DNA of 64,000 nt from Cytophagales bacterium (GTDB lineage: Bacteria; Bacteroidota; Bacteroidia; Cytophagales; 172606-1): the NCBI GenBank assembly GCA_030446715.1, contig JAUJMU010000002.1:132499-196498 (forward strand), given 5' to 3'. How positions within the stretch are numbered: position 1 is the first letter of the stretch; each line of letters opens with the position of its first letter. This document shows positions 28,882 through 37,754 of the stretch, piece after piece. The position numbers and the translations under genes were made by a program. The notes under the pieces are model-generated. The model searched no databases. It was not told where the DNA came from and worked only from the letters and a program-made list of their open reading frames with translations.

Positions 28882-28916
28882 ATACCCGATGCAGCGCGTC
28901 TCTACGCCTGACTGTT
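28871..28916. terminator. Hairpin between convergent genes
   Basis: gtcaggcgtaga (28871-28882) is the exact inverse of tctacgcctgac (28901-28912). An inner partly paired agacgc/gatgca-like segment recalls the composite palindromes at 23.4 and 25.3 kb. The left arm contains the stop codon of the coiled-coil gene, and a T-run follows on the right. Confidence 0.7.
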
Positions 28917-28917
28917 T

Positions 28918-30660
28918 TTAAGACAATCCCATGTCGCGCACGATTCCCTGCACTTTTTCCTGCAGCTTTTTCATGACCGCGTCAAAATCCTCCTTCCGCG
29001 GCAAGGGTTCATTCACGCTGACGTAAAATTTGATCTTAGGCTCCGTACCCGATGGCCGCGCCGAAATCTTACTGCCATCCCGGGTGATGAATTGCAGCAC
29101 ATCCGATTTTTCCAGGGTAATCGGGGTCTGCTTACCCGTGAGAATGTCAGTCTGGATGCGGTTTTCGTAATCTATCAGCTGAACCAGCGGAGAACCAGCC
29201 ACCGTTTGGGGCGGATTATTCCGCAGGGTAGTCATCATCTGCCTGATCTCTTCAGCACCTGACTTGCCTTTTTTGGTCAGTGAGATCAGCGTTTCGTAGT
29301 AGAAACCGTACTGGCCGTACACCTCCATCATCATGTCAAACAGACCCTTGCCCTTGTCTTTGGCGTAGGCCACCAGTTCGGCAATCATGGCGCACGATGA
29401 AACGGCATCTTTGTCCCGCACGAAGTCACCTACCAGGTAGCCGTAGCTCTCCTCTCCCCCGGCGATAAACTGCTGCTTCCCTTCTCTTTCGCGGATCACG
29501 GCGGCAATGTACTTGAAGCCGGTCAGCGTGTTGGGGCAATCGACCCCGAAGGATGCGGCCATTTTGTCAATCAGGTCGGTCGTCACAATGGTTTTGGCAA
29601 CAAATTCCCTGCCCGTGATTTTACCGGCTTCCTTCCATGCCTGCAGCATGTAATAGATCAGCAGGCTACCCGTCTGGTTGCCATTGAGCAACTGAAACTC
29701 ACCGTGGTGATTCTTGACGGCGATGCCCACCCGGTCGGCGTCGGGGTCGGTAGCCAGCACCAGATCGGCATCCAGTTCTTTGGCTTTGGCAAGGGCAATA
29801 CTCATAGCCTCCTGCTCCTCGGGGTTCGGGTATTTTACCGTAGGGAAGTTGCCATCCGGCGTAGCCTGCTCCTGCACTACGGTCACGTTGCGGAAGCCCA
29901 TTGCCTCCAGAATGCGTGGTACCAGCGTAATACCCGTACCGTGCAGGGAGGAATAAACGATCTTCAGGTCTTTCTGCCGGGCAAGCGCCTCCCTGGAAAT
30001 GGAAAGCGCAAGCACCTGCTTCACGTAAGCCTCTTCCACTTCGGGGCCGATGATCTGCACGTTGGCGTCTATGCGGCCGAACTTCACCTCGTTTACTGAG
30101 GTAATCCGGCTCACTTCGGCAATGATGTTTTTATCGTGAGGAGCAATGATCTGGCCACCATCGTTCCAGTAGGCCTTGTAGCCGTTGTATTCCTTCGGGT
30201 TGTGGGATGCGGTAATGACTACGCCGCTCTGGCAACCCAGGTAGCGGATGGCAAACGACAGCAGCGGCGTCGGCCTGAGTTCGCTGAACATATATACTTT
30301 AATGCCGTTGGCAGAAAAAACATCGGCGGTAATCCGGGCAAAGTAGTCGCTTTTATTGCGGCTGTCGTGGGCAATGGCCACACTGATCTGGCCGGTGGCG
30401 AAGTTTCTTTTCAGATAATTGGCCAGCCCCTGCGTAGCCATTCCAATGGTGTATTTATTCATCCGGTTGGAACCCACCCCCATGGTGCCCCGCAGGCCAC
30501 CCGTGCCAAACTCCAGTTCTTTGTAAAAGGCGTCAGTGAGTTCATTTTCGTTGCCGGCAGCTACCAGTTGCTGAATATCATTTTTCGTTTCCTGGTCGTA
30601 ATTGCCTTTCAGCCATGTGTCTAACTTAGACTGAATGGTGGGTTCAAGCATAATGGACAT
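28918..30660 (-). CDS. Phosphoglucomutase/phosphomannomutase (alpha-D-phosphohexomutase)
   Basis: A cytosolic 580-residue enzyme interconverting hexose 1- and 6-phosphates, supplying sugar nucleotides and glycogen metabolism. All family motifs are present: the phosphoserine loop GVVITASHNPKEYNGYKAYW, the metal loop ATDPDADRVGIAV, the sugar-binding loop GGEESYGYLVGDFVRDKDAV and the phosphate-binding RPSGTEPKIKFYV. Length fits the long PgcA/PGM2-like subgroup. ATG 30660 or 30651 could start it. It ends six bases after the shared hairpin with the coiled-coil gene. Confidence 0.96.
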   Translation of the reverse strand: MSIMLEPTIQSKLDTWLKGNYDQETKNDIQQLVAAGNENELTDAFYKELEFGTGGLRGTMGVGSNRMNKYTIGMATQGLANYLKRNFATGQISVAIAHDSRNKSDYFARITADVFSANGIKVYMFSELRPTPLLSFAIRYLGCQSGVVITASHNPKEYNGYKAYWNDGGQIIAPHDKNIIAEVSRITSVNEVKFGRIDANVQIIGPEVEEAYVKQVLALSISREALARQKDLKIVYSSLHGTGITLVPRILEAMGFRNVTVVQEQATPDGNFPTVKYPNPEEQEAMSIALAKAKELDADLVLATDPDADRVGIAVKNHHGEFQLLNGNQTGSLLIYYMLQAWKEAGKITGREFVAKTIVTTDLIDKMAASFGVDCPNTLTGFKYIAAVIREREGKQQFIAGGEESYGYLVGDFVRDKDAVSSCAMIAELVAYAKDKGKGLFDMMMEVYGQYGFYYETLISLTKKGKSGAEEIRQMMTTLRNNPPQTVAGSPLVQLIDYENRIQTDILTGKQTPITLEKSDVLQFITRDGSKISARPSGTEPKIKFYVSVNEPLPRKEDFDAVMKKLQEKVQGIVRDMGLS

Positions 30661-30856
30661 AGGTGTTGTCGGGTTTTGGAATGTATAGGTTCTGAGAAAG
30701 GAAACACTGTAATCAAAATGGCAGTTATAGCCAAAAAGCCGTTTCTTGCGTGTAAACGTGGCTTTCCGGAGAGGATTGACACTGTTTTTACGGGGATTGC
30801 TTGCAAGTTAAATTAAATCGCATGTATTTTGTATCAATCCTTAATAATTACACGCC

Positions 30857-31279
30857 ATGGATACCAAGGCCCTGAACAATGACCTGATAGCATTGGTGGA
30901 AAAAAAGATATTGCTAAGCCGCCTCAGCTATGCCGATGCTCATTACGATGACGTAGAAGAAGAGTTGCACGTGATGGAAGACGCCTTTGTGGATAAATAT
31001 GGCGAGTACCTCGAACAAGCCCTTGAAAAGGTTCATAACACCCACAGCATTGATTCTGACGTTTTGTTACCGATTGCCTATCTGGCTCAGAAATACGTAA
31101 AGACGGGCACCAGGAGTGATGGCACGCCGGTGTATGAAGTGAGCCACCGGGAAGGAGTCTGGGTAGAAACTGACAAGTTTCCCGGCCGCGAGGTACGTCT
31201 GGTGCTGATTCCCAGTCCGACCCGTTTTATCCTTTCCACCGGCCCGAAACACCAGAAAGAGGTTTGGGTTGCCGGGTAG
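30857..31279 (+). CDS. Conserved small protein of unknown function (140 aa)
   Basis: An acidic soluble protein without signal peptide. Its first half is helical (NDLIALVEKKILLSRLSYAD, EEELHVMEDAFVDKYGEYLE). The second half looks like a beta-rich nucleotide- or ligand-binding domain (GVWVETDKFPGREVRLVLIP). I do not recognise a named domain, although it resembles proteins repeatedly seen in Cytophagales. It has its own terminator about 95 bp downstream, so it is probably monocistronic and real. Confidence 0.75.
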   Translation: MDTKALNNDLIALVEKKILLSRLSYADAHYDDVEEELHVMEDAFVDKYGEYLEQALEKVHNTHSIDSDVLLPIAYLAQKYVKTGTRSDGTPVYEVSHREGVWVETDKFPGREVRLVLIPSPTRFILSTGPKHQKEVWVAG

Positions 31280-31372
31280 CCGGATTTTTACTTTTTCTTC
31301 TCTGACCGTACGGGAAATGTGACTTTTTCTATGCGGTTTTTCATAAGCATGCATCTTTTGTGACTTCAAAAT

Positions 31373-31405
31373 AAAAAGCCCCGGTCCAGAAAACCGGGGC
31401 TTTTT
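31373..31405 (+). terminator. Rho-independent terminator
   Basis: aaaaagccccggt (31373-31385) pairs perfectly with accggggcttttt (31393-31405), leaving a 7-base loop and a U-run. It is the only clear signal in the 465-bp gap before the TonB receptor. The rest is AT-rich leader with no ORF or promoter I can defend. Confidence 0.9.
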
Positions 31406-31744
31406 GTGGTGTAGCACCTACACTGAATTTTAACCTTAAACCTGATACCATTATATCAAGCTCTGTGCCAGAAATGGCAGGCACACTCCAATTTTTAATT
31501 TATCTTATATTCAATTTTGTTTTTCCGGTATCGCCTGTGCTTTTTCACATTTTTTAACACTTATAAAGCTAACTCTTTCCGTAAAACCATTCAGCAATCC
31601 AGCACCCTTTGCTGCTGATTTTTGTTTAAAGTAAACAGCATACACCTTAGAATCCGGCTTTTCCGGATTTCCGGCCAGTCATGCGGAATAAACGTTTACA
31701 TATCGGTCCGAATATCCAAATTCAGTATAAAACACCCTGTGTGC

Positions 31745-34066
31745 ATGAGCCTTACCAGACTTCTTTTAATTGTTGCACTATTTGCTTTGGGTGAACCCGT
31801 TTTTTCTCAGATTACCCTCACTGGCCGGGTCGTAGACGCCCAGACCCGGAAGGCGGTTGCCGGTGCCTATACTGTAGTTATCAACCGCGGGTCCGTGCCC
31901 GGTGGAAAGGAAGCAACGGGTCAGCCGACGGATGCGCAGGGAAAATTCAGTCTGCAGATTCAGCCAGAAGATCACGAAGTGATGATCCGGCACCTCGGCT
32001 TTATTCCCTATGTTTTTGACCCGAAAAAGTTTGTGAACGGGTCCACGGTGTACCTTGAGCCCTCCCTCACCCAACTCAATGAAGTAACCGTCAGCGGCTT
32101 TGAGTCCAACCGGCGTCTGCTGGAAACATCCGCGTCGGTCGGGCTGATTACGACCCGGGACCTGCAACGGTTCAGCAATGCTTCCCTTGTACCGGCGGTA
32201 AATACCTTGCCCGGCGTCCGGATGGAAGAACGTTCACCGGGCAGCTACCGGCTCTCCATCCGGGGCAGTCAGATCCGTTCTCCGTTCGGTGTCCGTAACG
32301 TAAAGGTGTACTGGAACGACATTCCTTTTACCGACCCGGGCGGCAACACGCCCCTCAACCTGATTGATTTCAACCACATTGGCCGCCTTGAGGTAATCAA
32401 AGGTCCGGCCGGCAGCATTTACGGGGCCGGTACGGGAGGCGCCCTGTTGTTGTACAGCCCGGTCGCTCCGGTTGGGGAAAGCAGTATGCAGGTCAATGGG
32501 CTGGCCGGTTCCTACGGCCTGGCCGGGCTCAACGGGGCCTGGCAGTCTGGCAGCGAAAAATCAAATCTTTACCTCTCCTACGCCCATCAGGCAGCAGCCG
32601 GCTACCGGGAGCACAGCGCCATGCGCCGCGATGCGGTTCACCTGCGGGCTCAGTATTTCGTGGACGAAAAGCGGACCATTTCGCTTAACGGCCTCTACTC
32701 CCATCTGCAATACCAGACGCCGGGCGGGCTGACCCTCCAGCAATACACCGAAAATCCGCGGGCAGCCCGTCTGCCGACCCGGGTTGTACCGGGGTCTGTG
32801 CAACAGCAGGCAGGCATTTACCACCGGCACTTTTCGCTGGGTGTAGCGCAGCATTACCCGGTTTTCGGACCGGCTGGAAAACACCACCTCTTTCTACGGA
32901 GTTGCCAATGAATTTTCCAATCCGTTCATTACCAACTACGAAACCCGCAACGACCAGGGTTTTGGCGGCCGTACCCGCCTGGCTGGGAAACCACTGTGGT
33001 TGGCCAGCCGTTGCGTCTGGTGGGCGGCGGCGAATACCAGCGCAGCTTTACGGCCACCATCAATTACGGAAACAAGGGCGGCCGGCGCGATACGCTGCAG
33101 ACCAATGACGAAATTACCACGGGTCAGTATTTCCTTTTCGGACAGGCCGAGCTGGAACTTCCCTATGGCTTTACGGCCACGGCCGGCCTGAGTTACAACC
33201 AGCTCCTGTACCGGTTCATCCGGCTTTCTGACGTTCCCTCCGGTCTGCAGTCGCGGCGCTTCCAACCGGTGCTTTCTCCCCGCTTTGCGTTGCTGAAGAA
33301 ACTGAACGAAGATCTGGCAGCCCGGGGCAGCGTCAGCTTTGGTTTTTCGCCACCTTCCCTTGGTGAACTTCGTCCGTCGGCGGGCTTCTTCAGCACCGGC
33401 CTGGACCCCGAAAGGGGCATCAATTACGAGGCCGGGCTGCGCGGCGACGCACTCAACGACCGTTTCACCTTCGACGTTGCCGTTTTTTCGCTCCGGCTGA
33501 GCCAGACCATCGTGCGCCGCACCCTCGACAACGGCGCGGAATACTTCATCAATGCCGGCAGCACCAGTCAGAACGGACTTGAGGTATCGGCCTCCTGCGA
33601 ACTGGTCCAACCGGTCAGCAGGGATGATGATCCCCTGTTTCTGCAAAACCTGCGTCTTTGGGGCAGCTTTGCCTACAGCGATTTCCGGTTCCGGAATTAC
33701 CGGCAGGGAGAAGAGGACTACTCCGGCAACCGCGTCACCGGGGTAGCGCCGGTGGTCGGCGTAATCGGGGTTGATGCCGGCACCCACCCCGGCTTATACG
33801 CCAATGTCACTTTCACCTTTAATGACTTTACGCCGCTCAACGATGCCAACACCGTATATGCCACTGACATGGCCCTGCGTGCCGGACGGCTTGGAGACCG
33901 GCATACTGTCGGGAAGGGGGGCGTGGAAATCTTCGCGGGAGTAGACACGGCCCACACCGAAAGGTACCGTCTGGGCAAGGACCTGAATGCGTTCGGGGGA
34001 CGGTTTTTCACCGCGCCAACTCCGCGCAGTTATTTCGGGGGGGTCAGGCTGAAACCGGGGTGGTAA
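31745..34066 (+). pseudogene. TonB-dependent receptor with two compensating frameshifts
   Basis: Outer-membrane receptor of the FecA/siderophore type, about 773 residues if repaired. ATG 31745 gives a signal peptide (MSLTRLLLIVALFALGEPVF). A carboxypeptidase-like domain (TLTGRVVDAQTRKAVAGAYT), a plug (YRLSIRGSQIRSPFGVRNVK, RLEVIKGPAGSIYGAGTGGA) and a barrel follow. Near 32858 CCC stands where CC is expected. Near 32980 one C is missing. The 120-bp stretch between reads cleanly in the shifted frame (RFSDRLENTTSFYGVANEFS). Both repairs restore one continuous protein ending F-G-G-V-R-L-K-P-G-W. This is either a recent pseudogene or two sequence errors; if translated as given it stops at 32911. 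Confidence 0.88.
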
Positions 34067-34070
34067 CCGG

Positions 34071-34111
34071 CAAAGAAAAAGCCCGCAACCCGGTTGCGGG
34101 CTTTTTCTTTG
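34071..34111. terminator. Bidirectional terminator
   Basis: A long stem (caaagaaaaagcccgcaacc mirrored at 34092-34111) with a nearly closed loop and U-runs on both strands. It lies between the TonB receptor (plus) and the 78-aa secreted protein (minus), with its right edge touching the latter's stop. Confidence 0.9.
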
Positions 34112-34348
34112 TCAGTTTGTATTGTTTTTGCGTCTTTCCCTGGCCACCTTCCGGCGGTTTTTCTTATTGCCCGGGCAATCGCAATCCTTTTTCTTTTTTT
34201 TCTTATTCTTAAAAATGCCATTATCTGCCTTCCCCTGCACGTGACCAGCGGCCGGAGAGTAATTGGCGGCAAACGACTTACCGGCATCCGTAACGATCAG
34301 CATCAGGCCGGCAATCAGCAGCAGCAGGATCTGTTTTATACTTTTCAT
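34112..34348 (-). CDS. Small secreted Lys-rich protein
   Basis: A 78-residue protein with a strong signal peptide (MKSIKQILLLLIAGLMLIVT...SFA, cleavage about 27). It continues with a short linker, a run of Lys (FKNKKKKKKDCDCPGNKKNR) and a basic tail. Two Cys in D-C-D-C could bind metal or form a disulfide. There is no recognisable domain. It resembles the secreted basic protein at 20489-20845 in design but not clearly in sequence. It is separated from the permease gene only by the divergent promoter region. Confidence 0.65.
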   Translation of the reverse strand: MKSIKQILLLLIAGLMLIVTDAGKSFAANYSPAAGHVQGKADNGIFKNKKKKKKDCDCPGNKKNRRKVARERRKNNTN

Positions 34349-34491
34349 AGTTTCACCCGATGGTACGGCAATATAAACGGATATTTACGTATGGCCAATC
34401 CGGACTCTTAGTAAGAACTGTATCCCCGTGTAATTTATTTGATTTATCGTCAGAAAATGTCAATTTTATCGGTCCTATTGCCCTATGTTCC

Positions 34492-36255
34492 ATGAAGCAA
34501 ACCGCACCCCAGAGAAACTTATCCCTTTTCCGAAAGAAGACCGTTCAAAATATCCTCCTTGATTTAGAAGCCCGGGAAGCCAGTCACGGCGGAAACCTGG
34601 TAAAGAACCTTACCCTCAGAGATCTGGTTGCGCTTGGCATTGCCGCCATTATCGGGGCGGGTATCTTCAGCACCATCGGCAATGCCAGTGCGGCCGGTGG
34701 TCCGGCGGTATCAATGCTTTTTATTTTCACGGCCATTGCGTGCATATTTTCGGCTCTGTGCTACGCCGAGTTTGCCTCCACCATTCCCATCAGCGGCAGC
34801 GCCTATACGTATGCCTACGCTTCCTTCGGGGAACTGATCGCGTGGATCATCGGGTGGGACCTGATCATGGAATACGCGGTGGGCAACATTGCCGTGGCCA
34901 TCTCCTGGTCTGATTACTTTACCGGTTTGCTGTCCGGGCTCGGCCTTCAACTTCCGCTTTACATCACCATGGACTATCTCTCGGCTTATAAGGGATTTGT
35001 GGCGGTACAGGAGTTGCTGAGCACCGGCCAGTCCCTTGCGGATGCCACTTCCGCCCGGCAGGAAGCGTACCTTGCCTGGACCACCGCTCCTACGCTTGGC
35101 AGTCTGCGGCTGATTGGCGACATTCCGGCGGTTGGCATCACAATTTTCATTACCTGGCTGGTATACATAGGCATCAGGGAATCCAAAAATGCCAGCAACC
35201 TGATGGTACTGCTCAAAGTGATCGTGGTGCTGCTGGTAATTGCCGTGGGAGCCTTTTACGTGAACACTGATAACTGGAGTCCGTTTGCCCCAAATGGCGT
35301 TTCGGGTGTACTGCGTGGGGTCTCGGCGGTGTTTTTTGCCTACATCGGTTTTGACGCCGTATCCACCACCGCCGAAGAATGCAAAAATCCCCGGCGCGAC
35401 CTGCCGCGGGCCATGATTTACACGCTGATTATCTGTACGATCCTGTACGTACTGATTACGCTGGTGCTGACCGGAATGGTCAATTACACGGAACTGGCCG
35501 TGGGTGATCCGCTGGCCTACGTGTTTGAGAAACTGGACCTGCGGTTTATGGCCGGCATTATTTCGGTGAGTGCCGTGATCGCCATGGCCAGCGTACTGCT
35601 GGTATTTCAGCTGGGCCAGCCCCGCATCTGGATGAGCATGAGCCGCGACGGTCTGCTGCCCCGGGCCTTTGCCGCCATTCACCCCCGATACAAAACGCCC
35701 TATATTTCCACCATCATTACCGGCTTTGTGGTGGGCATACCGGCTCTTTTCATGAACCTGACTACCGTTACCGACCTGACCAGTATAGGAACCCTGTTTG
35801 CCTTTGTGCTGGTAAGCGGCGGCGTGCTGATGCTGGACCGGCAGAATATTCCGCGGGGACGTTTCCGGGTGCCTTATTTCAACGGCAAGTGGGTGCTGCC
35901 GGGTTTGATTGCCGTTACGCTGACTGCCATTCTGGTCAGTGACCCGGGGGCCCTTGCCAGATTTTTCAGCCTCGACACCACCGGGGGCATCCGGACGGCA
36001 GTAGAGCACAAGATTCTGCTGGTTGGTTTCATAATCGTATGCGCCGTGATGACTTACCTGACTTTTACCCGGAACCTGTCGCTGATTCCTGTACTCGGGT
36101 TGCTGGTAAACCTTTACCTGATGACCGAAGTGGGCCTCAATAACTGGAAGTGGTTTCTGGTCTGGCTCTTAATCGGCCTTGTCGTTTATTTCGCCTACAG
36201 TTACCGGAACAGCAAACTGCACCGGTTTCAGCAGCCGCCCGGTTTAAAATTTTGA
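34492..36255 (+). CDS. APC-family amino-acid permease (cationic amino acid transporter type)
   Basis: A 587-residue inner-membrane transporter with about 14 helices. I chose ATG 34492 (MKQTAPQRNL) because the 44 codons upstream show no coding character. Helix 1 carries ALGIAAIIGAGIFSTIGNAS, the APC substrate-binding G-A-G-I-F loop. Helix 6 carries AVFFAYIGFDAVSTTAEECK, which is diagnostic of the eukaryote-like CAT subgroup. It exchanges or imports amino acids. It appears monocistronic, with a small palindrome (gtccacgtgtggac, 36263-36276) just downstream. Confidence 0.94.
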   Translation: MKQTAPQRNLSLFRKKTVQNILLDLEAREASHGGNLVKNLTLRDLVALGIAAIIGAGIFSTIGNASAAGGPAVSMLFIFTAIACIFSALCYAEFASTIPISGSAYTYAYASFGELIAWIIGWDLIMEYAVGNIAVAISWSDYFTGLLSGLGLQLPLYITMDYLSAYKGFVAVQELLSTGQSLADATSARQEAYLAWTTAPTLGSLRLIGDIPAVGITIFITWLVYIGIRESKNASNLMVLLKVIVVLLVIAVGAFYVNTDNWSPFAPNGVSGVLRGVSAVFFAYIGFDAVSTTAEECKNPRRDLPRAMIYTLIICTILYVLITLVLTGMVNYTELAVGDPLAYVFEKLDLRFMAGIISVSAVIAMASVLLVFQLGQPRIWMSMSRDGLLPRAFAAIHPRYKTPYISTIITGFVVGIPALFMNLTTVTDLTSIGTLFAFVLVSGGVLMLDRQNIPRGRFRVPYFNGKWVLPGLIAVTLTAILVSDPGALARFFSLDTTGGIRTAVEHKILLVGFIIVCAVMTYLTFTRNLSLIPVLGLLVNLYLMTEVGLNNWKWFLVWLLIGLVVYFAYSYRNSKLHRFQQPPGLKF

Positions 36256-36390
36256 ATGACTGGTCCACGTGTGGACGCCCGGACCAGTGCCGGGCGCAGC
36301 ATCTTTTCGGAAAAAACACTGCCGGAATGTTGATAAACCGCAGTCAGCGTCTTACTTTTGTCGCCTTATCAATCAGATAATTCTGTTATT

Positions 36391-36528
36391 ATGGGTAAAG
36401 GCGATAAAAAATCCAAAAAAGGCAAATTGTTCAAAGGGTCATATGGCAACAGTCGTCCCCGAAAAGCCAACAAAGCGCATACCGGCGCTTCGGCTGCCCT
36501 CAGCCAGCCGCGCAAAAGCAAAAAATAA
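36391..36528 (+). CDS. 30S ribosomal protein bTHX
   Basis: A 45-residue, extremely basic protein from ATG 36391 to TAA 36526-36528. It reads MGKGDKKSKKGKLFKGSYGN, then SRPRKANKAH, ending P-R-K-S-K-K. This matches the ribosomal THX family (start M-G-K-G-D-x-K-S-K-x-G-K), a small 30S head protein of Thermus and Bacteroidota. It is too short for most gene finders. A strong terminator follows 12 bp later, which supports an independent transcript. Confidence 0.88.
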   Translation: MGKGDKKSKKGKLFKGSYGNSRPRKANKAHTGASAALSQPRKSKK

Positions 36529-36540
36529 CTGGTTTCAAAG

Positions 36541-36586
36541 AGAAAGGCTTGCCTGACGATGTATCAGGCAAGCCCTTTCTCTTGTG
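36541..36586 (+). terminator. Terminator of the bTHX gene
   Basis: agaaaggcttgcctga (36541-36556) pairs with tcaggcaagccctttct (36564-36580), leaving one bulged base and a 7-base loop. Confidence 0.85.
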
Positions 36587-36936
36587 TGCTGAGCAGAAAT
36601 CCAGCGTGGCTGAAAACTGAACTTAGCTAGCATCACCTGTCCTTTTCCTCATTTACGGATGGCAAAATGCTTTCCTTCAGGTACTGCATCAGACCAAAAG
36701 AAATAATAATTCCTGAAAATGTTCCTTCAATGAACAAGGCCAGCCCGGAAGTATACGGGTTCAGATTCCGCCAGCTCCGCAATGAGCATCTGCATAAAAG
36801 CCGGGTCCGGAAACTTCAGGTACACAAACATGAACAGGGCAAAACAAATGACTGCAATTACCGTCGTGAACGTGCCGCAACTCAGTCCCTGCAGATAACC
36901 CAAACGGCCCGGCCAGTTTTTCCTCAGGTATTTATA

Positions 36937-36944
36937 GGCAAGAA
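36937..36944. repeat. IS target-site duplication, left copy
   Basis: GGCAAGAA directly abuts the IS end; the identical octamer is at 37747-37754. Confidence 0.85.
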
Positions 36945-36953
36945 GATAGTGGT

Positions 36954-37326
36954 TAAGTAGAGACTGATTTACTGAGGTTGTAACGGACAATGAAAAGGCG
37001 AATGACGAGTTCATTGTAAAAGTCAGATTTAGAAAAGAAAGCGTCTTTCGGGTAAGTCTTCCCATCCACTGACGGATGGTATTGTTCCAGCGTTCCATGT
37101 GGTTGGTCTGTCCTGAATCTTTACCTGCTTTCTGATGCTGGCCTGTCTGCTGGCAGATAAAATTGCAGGCTTCCCAAAAGTCAGAAAAGCTGGTCTGGTA
37201 GCGGAATCTTTCGGGGATGCGTGCCCAGAGCATTTTGCAACTTTCCATGCTGTGATCACCGATGTAGAAGGCAATGATCTTACGGGTCTTGCGACTAATC
37301 ACCGTCCAGAGCCACCGCTTTTGGCT
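36954..37326 (-). pseudogene. IS1-family InsB-like transposase part, frameshifted at its end
   Basis: In the frame reached after the nine-A run, the codons read SQKRWLWTVISRKTRKIIAF, then YIGDHSMESCKMLWARIPER and TNHMERWNNTIRQWMGRLTR. These contain the second Asp and the Glu of the DDE catalytic triad; the first Asp is in Y-D-E-L of InsA. Near 37037 a T-run has four T where five are needed for the family ending SKSDFYNELVIRLFIVRYNL. As given, the frame instead runs out of the IS into the interrupted host gene, making a chimeric ORF to 36727. Confidence 0.82.
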
Positions 37327-37681
37327 TTTTTTTTACAAAATGCTGCAACTCGTCATACTCCGGCACATCCTGCTCAGCAGGCACATCATTCAAGGCAGCC
37401 TCCAGATCCGGATGCTTTTCGGCTTGCTGGCTGAGCCAGTTAGACACCGTTTGCCGGGCTACGCCAAAGACGCGCTCAATGCCCCGCATACTGGGGCGTT
37501 CAAAATAAGCCTTCAATATCTCTTCTTTACGCTCTTCACTATAGCGGGGAGCGGCATCTAAAGTGCCGTATTTATCACAGCCGTTACAGCGATACTTTTG
37601 CTTACCGTTTTTCTTATTATGGCCGTTGCTCACTAAATTAATACTACCGCAATGAGGACACGTCTTGGTAATCTGAATCAT
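37295..37681 (-). CDS. IS1-family InsA-like protein
   Basis: A 128-residue N-terminal part of the IS1 transposase. It has a zinc finger (CPHCGSINLVSNGHNKKNGK ... YRCNGC), then a helix-turn-helix (RGIERVFGVARQTVSNWLSQ). It runs through Y-D-E-L-Q-H-F-V into a run of nine A (326-334 of the 37 kb block, read on the minus strand) and terminates 12 codons later. In the family, frameshifting at such a run fuses InsA to InsB. Confidence 0.9.
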   Translation of the reverse strand: MIQITKTCPHCGSINLVSNGHNKKNGKQKYRCNGCDKYGTLDAAPRYSEERKEEILKAYFERPSMRGIERVFGVARQTVSNWLSQQAEKHPDLEAALNDVPAEQDVPEYDELQHFVKKKPKAVALDGD

Positions 37682-37746
37682 ATGCTTTTTAAACCTTTCT
37701 GACTAAGTTACCAATTTCTAGAATCAGTCTCTACTTAATCATTACC

Positions 37747-37754
37747 GGCAAGAA
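37747..37754. repeat. IS target-site duplication, right copy
   Basis: GGCAAGAA, identical to 36937-36944. Confidence 0.85.

Larger units (their letters stand above)
36945..37746 (-). mobile_element. IS1-family insertion sequence, 802 bp
   Basis: The terminal inverted repeats match at 22 of 25 positions. Read inward, one end is GGTAATGATTAAGTAGAGAC and the other GATAGTGGTTAAGTAGAGAC, both followed by TGATT. GGTAATG is also the tip of IS1 itself. An 8-bp duplication (GGCAAGAA) flanks it, typical for IS1. It contains an InsA-like and an InsB-like frame on the minus strand. Insertion into a DUF4199 gene is proven by the in-frame rejoining of the flanks. The InsB frame carries a one-base deletion, so this copy may be dead. 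Confidence 0.93.

Noticed and set aside
34711-36009. 432-codon frame opposite the APC permease
   Set aside because: Same reason: reverse strand of membrane helices, no motif.
36727-37302. 191-aa InsB-membrane protein as a genuine fusion protein
   Set aside because: It arises from a lost T in InsB followed by read-through into the interrupted host gene; the junction has no biological logic.
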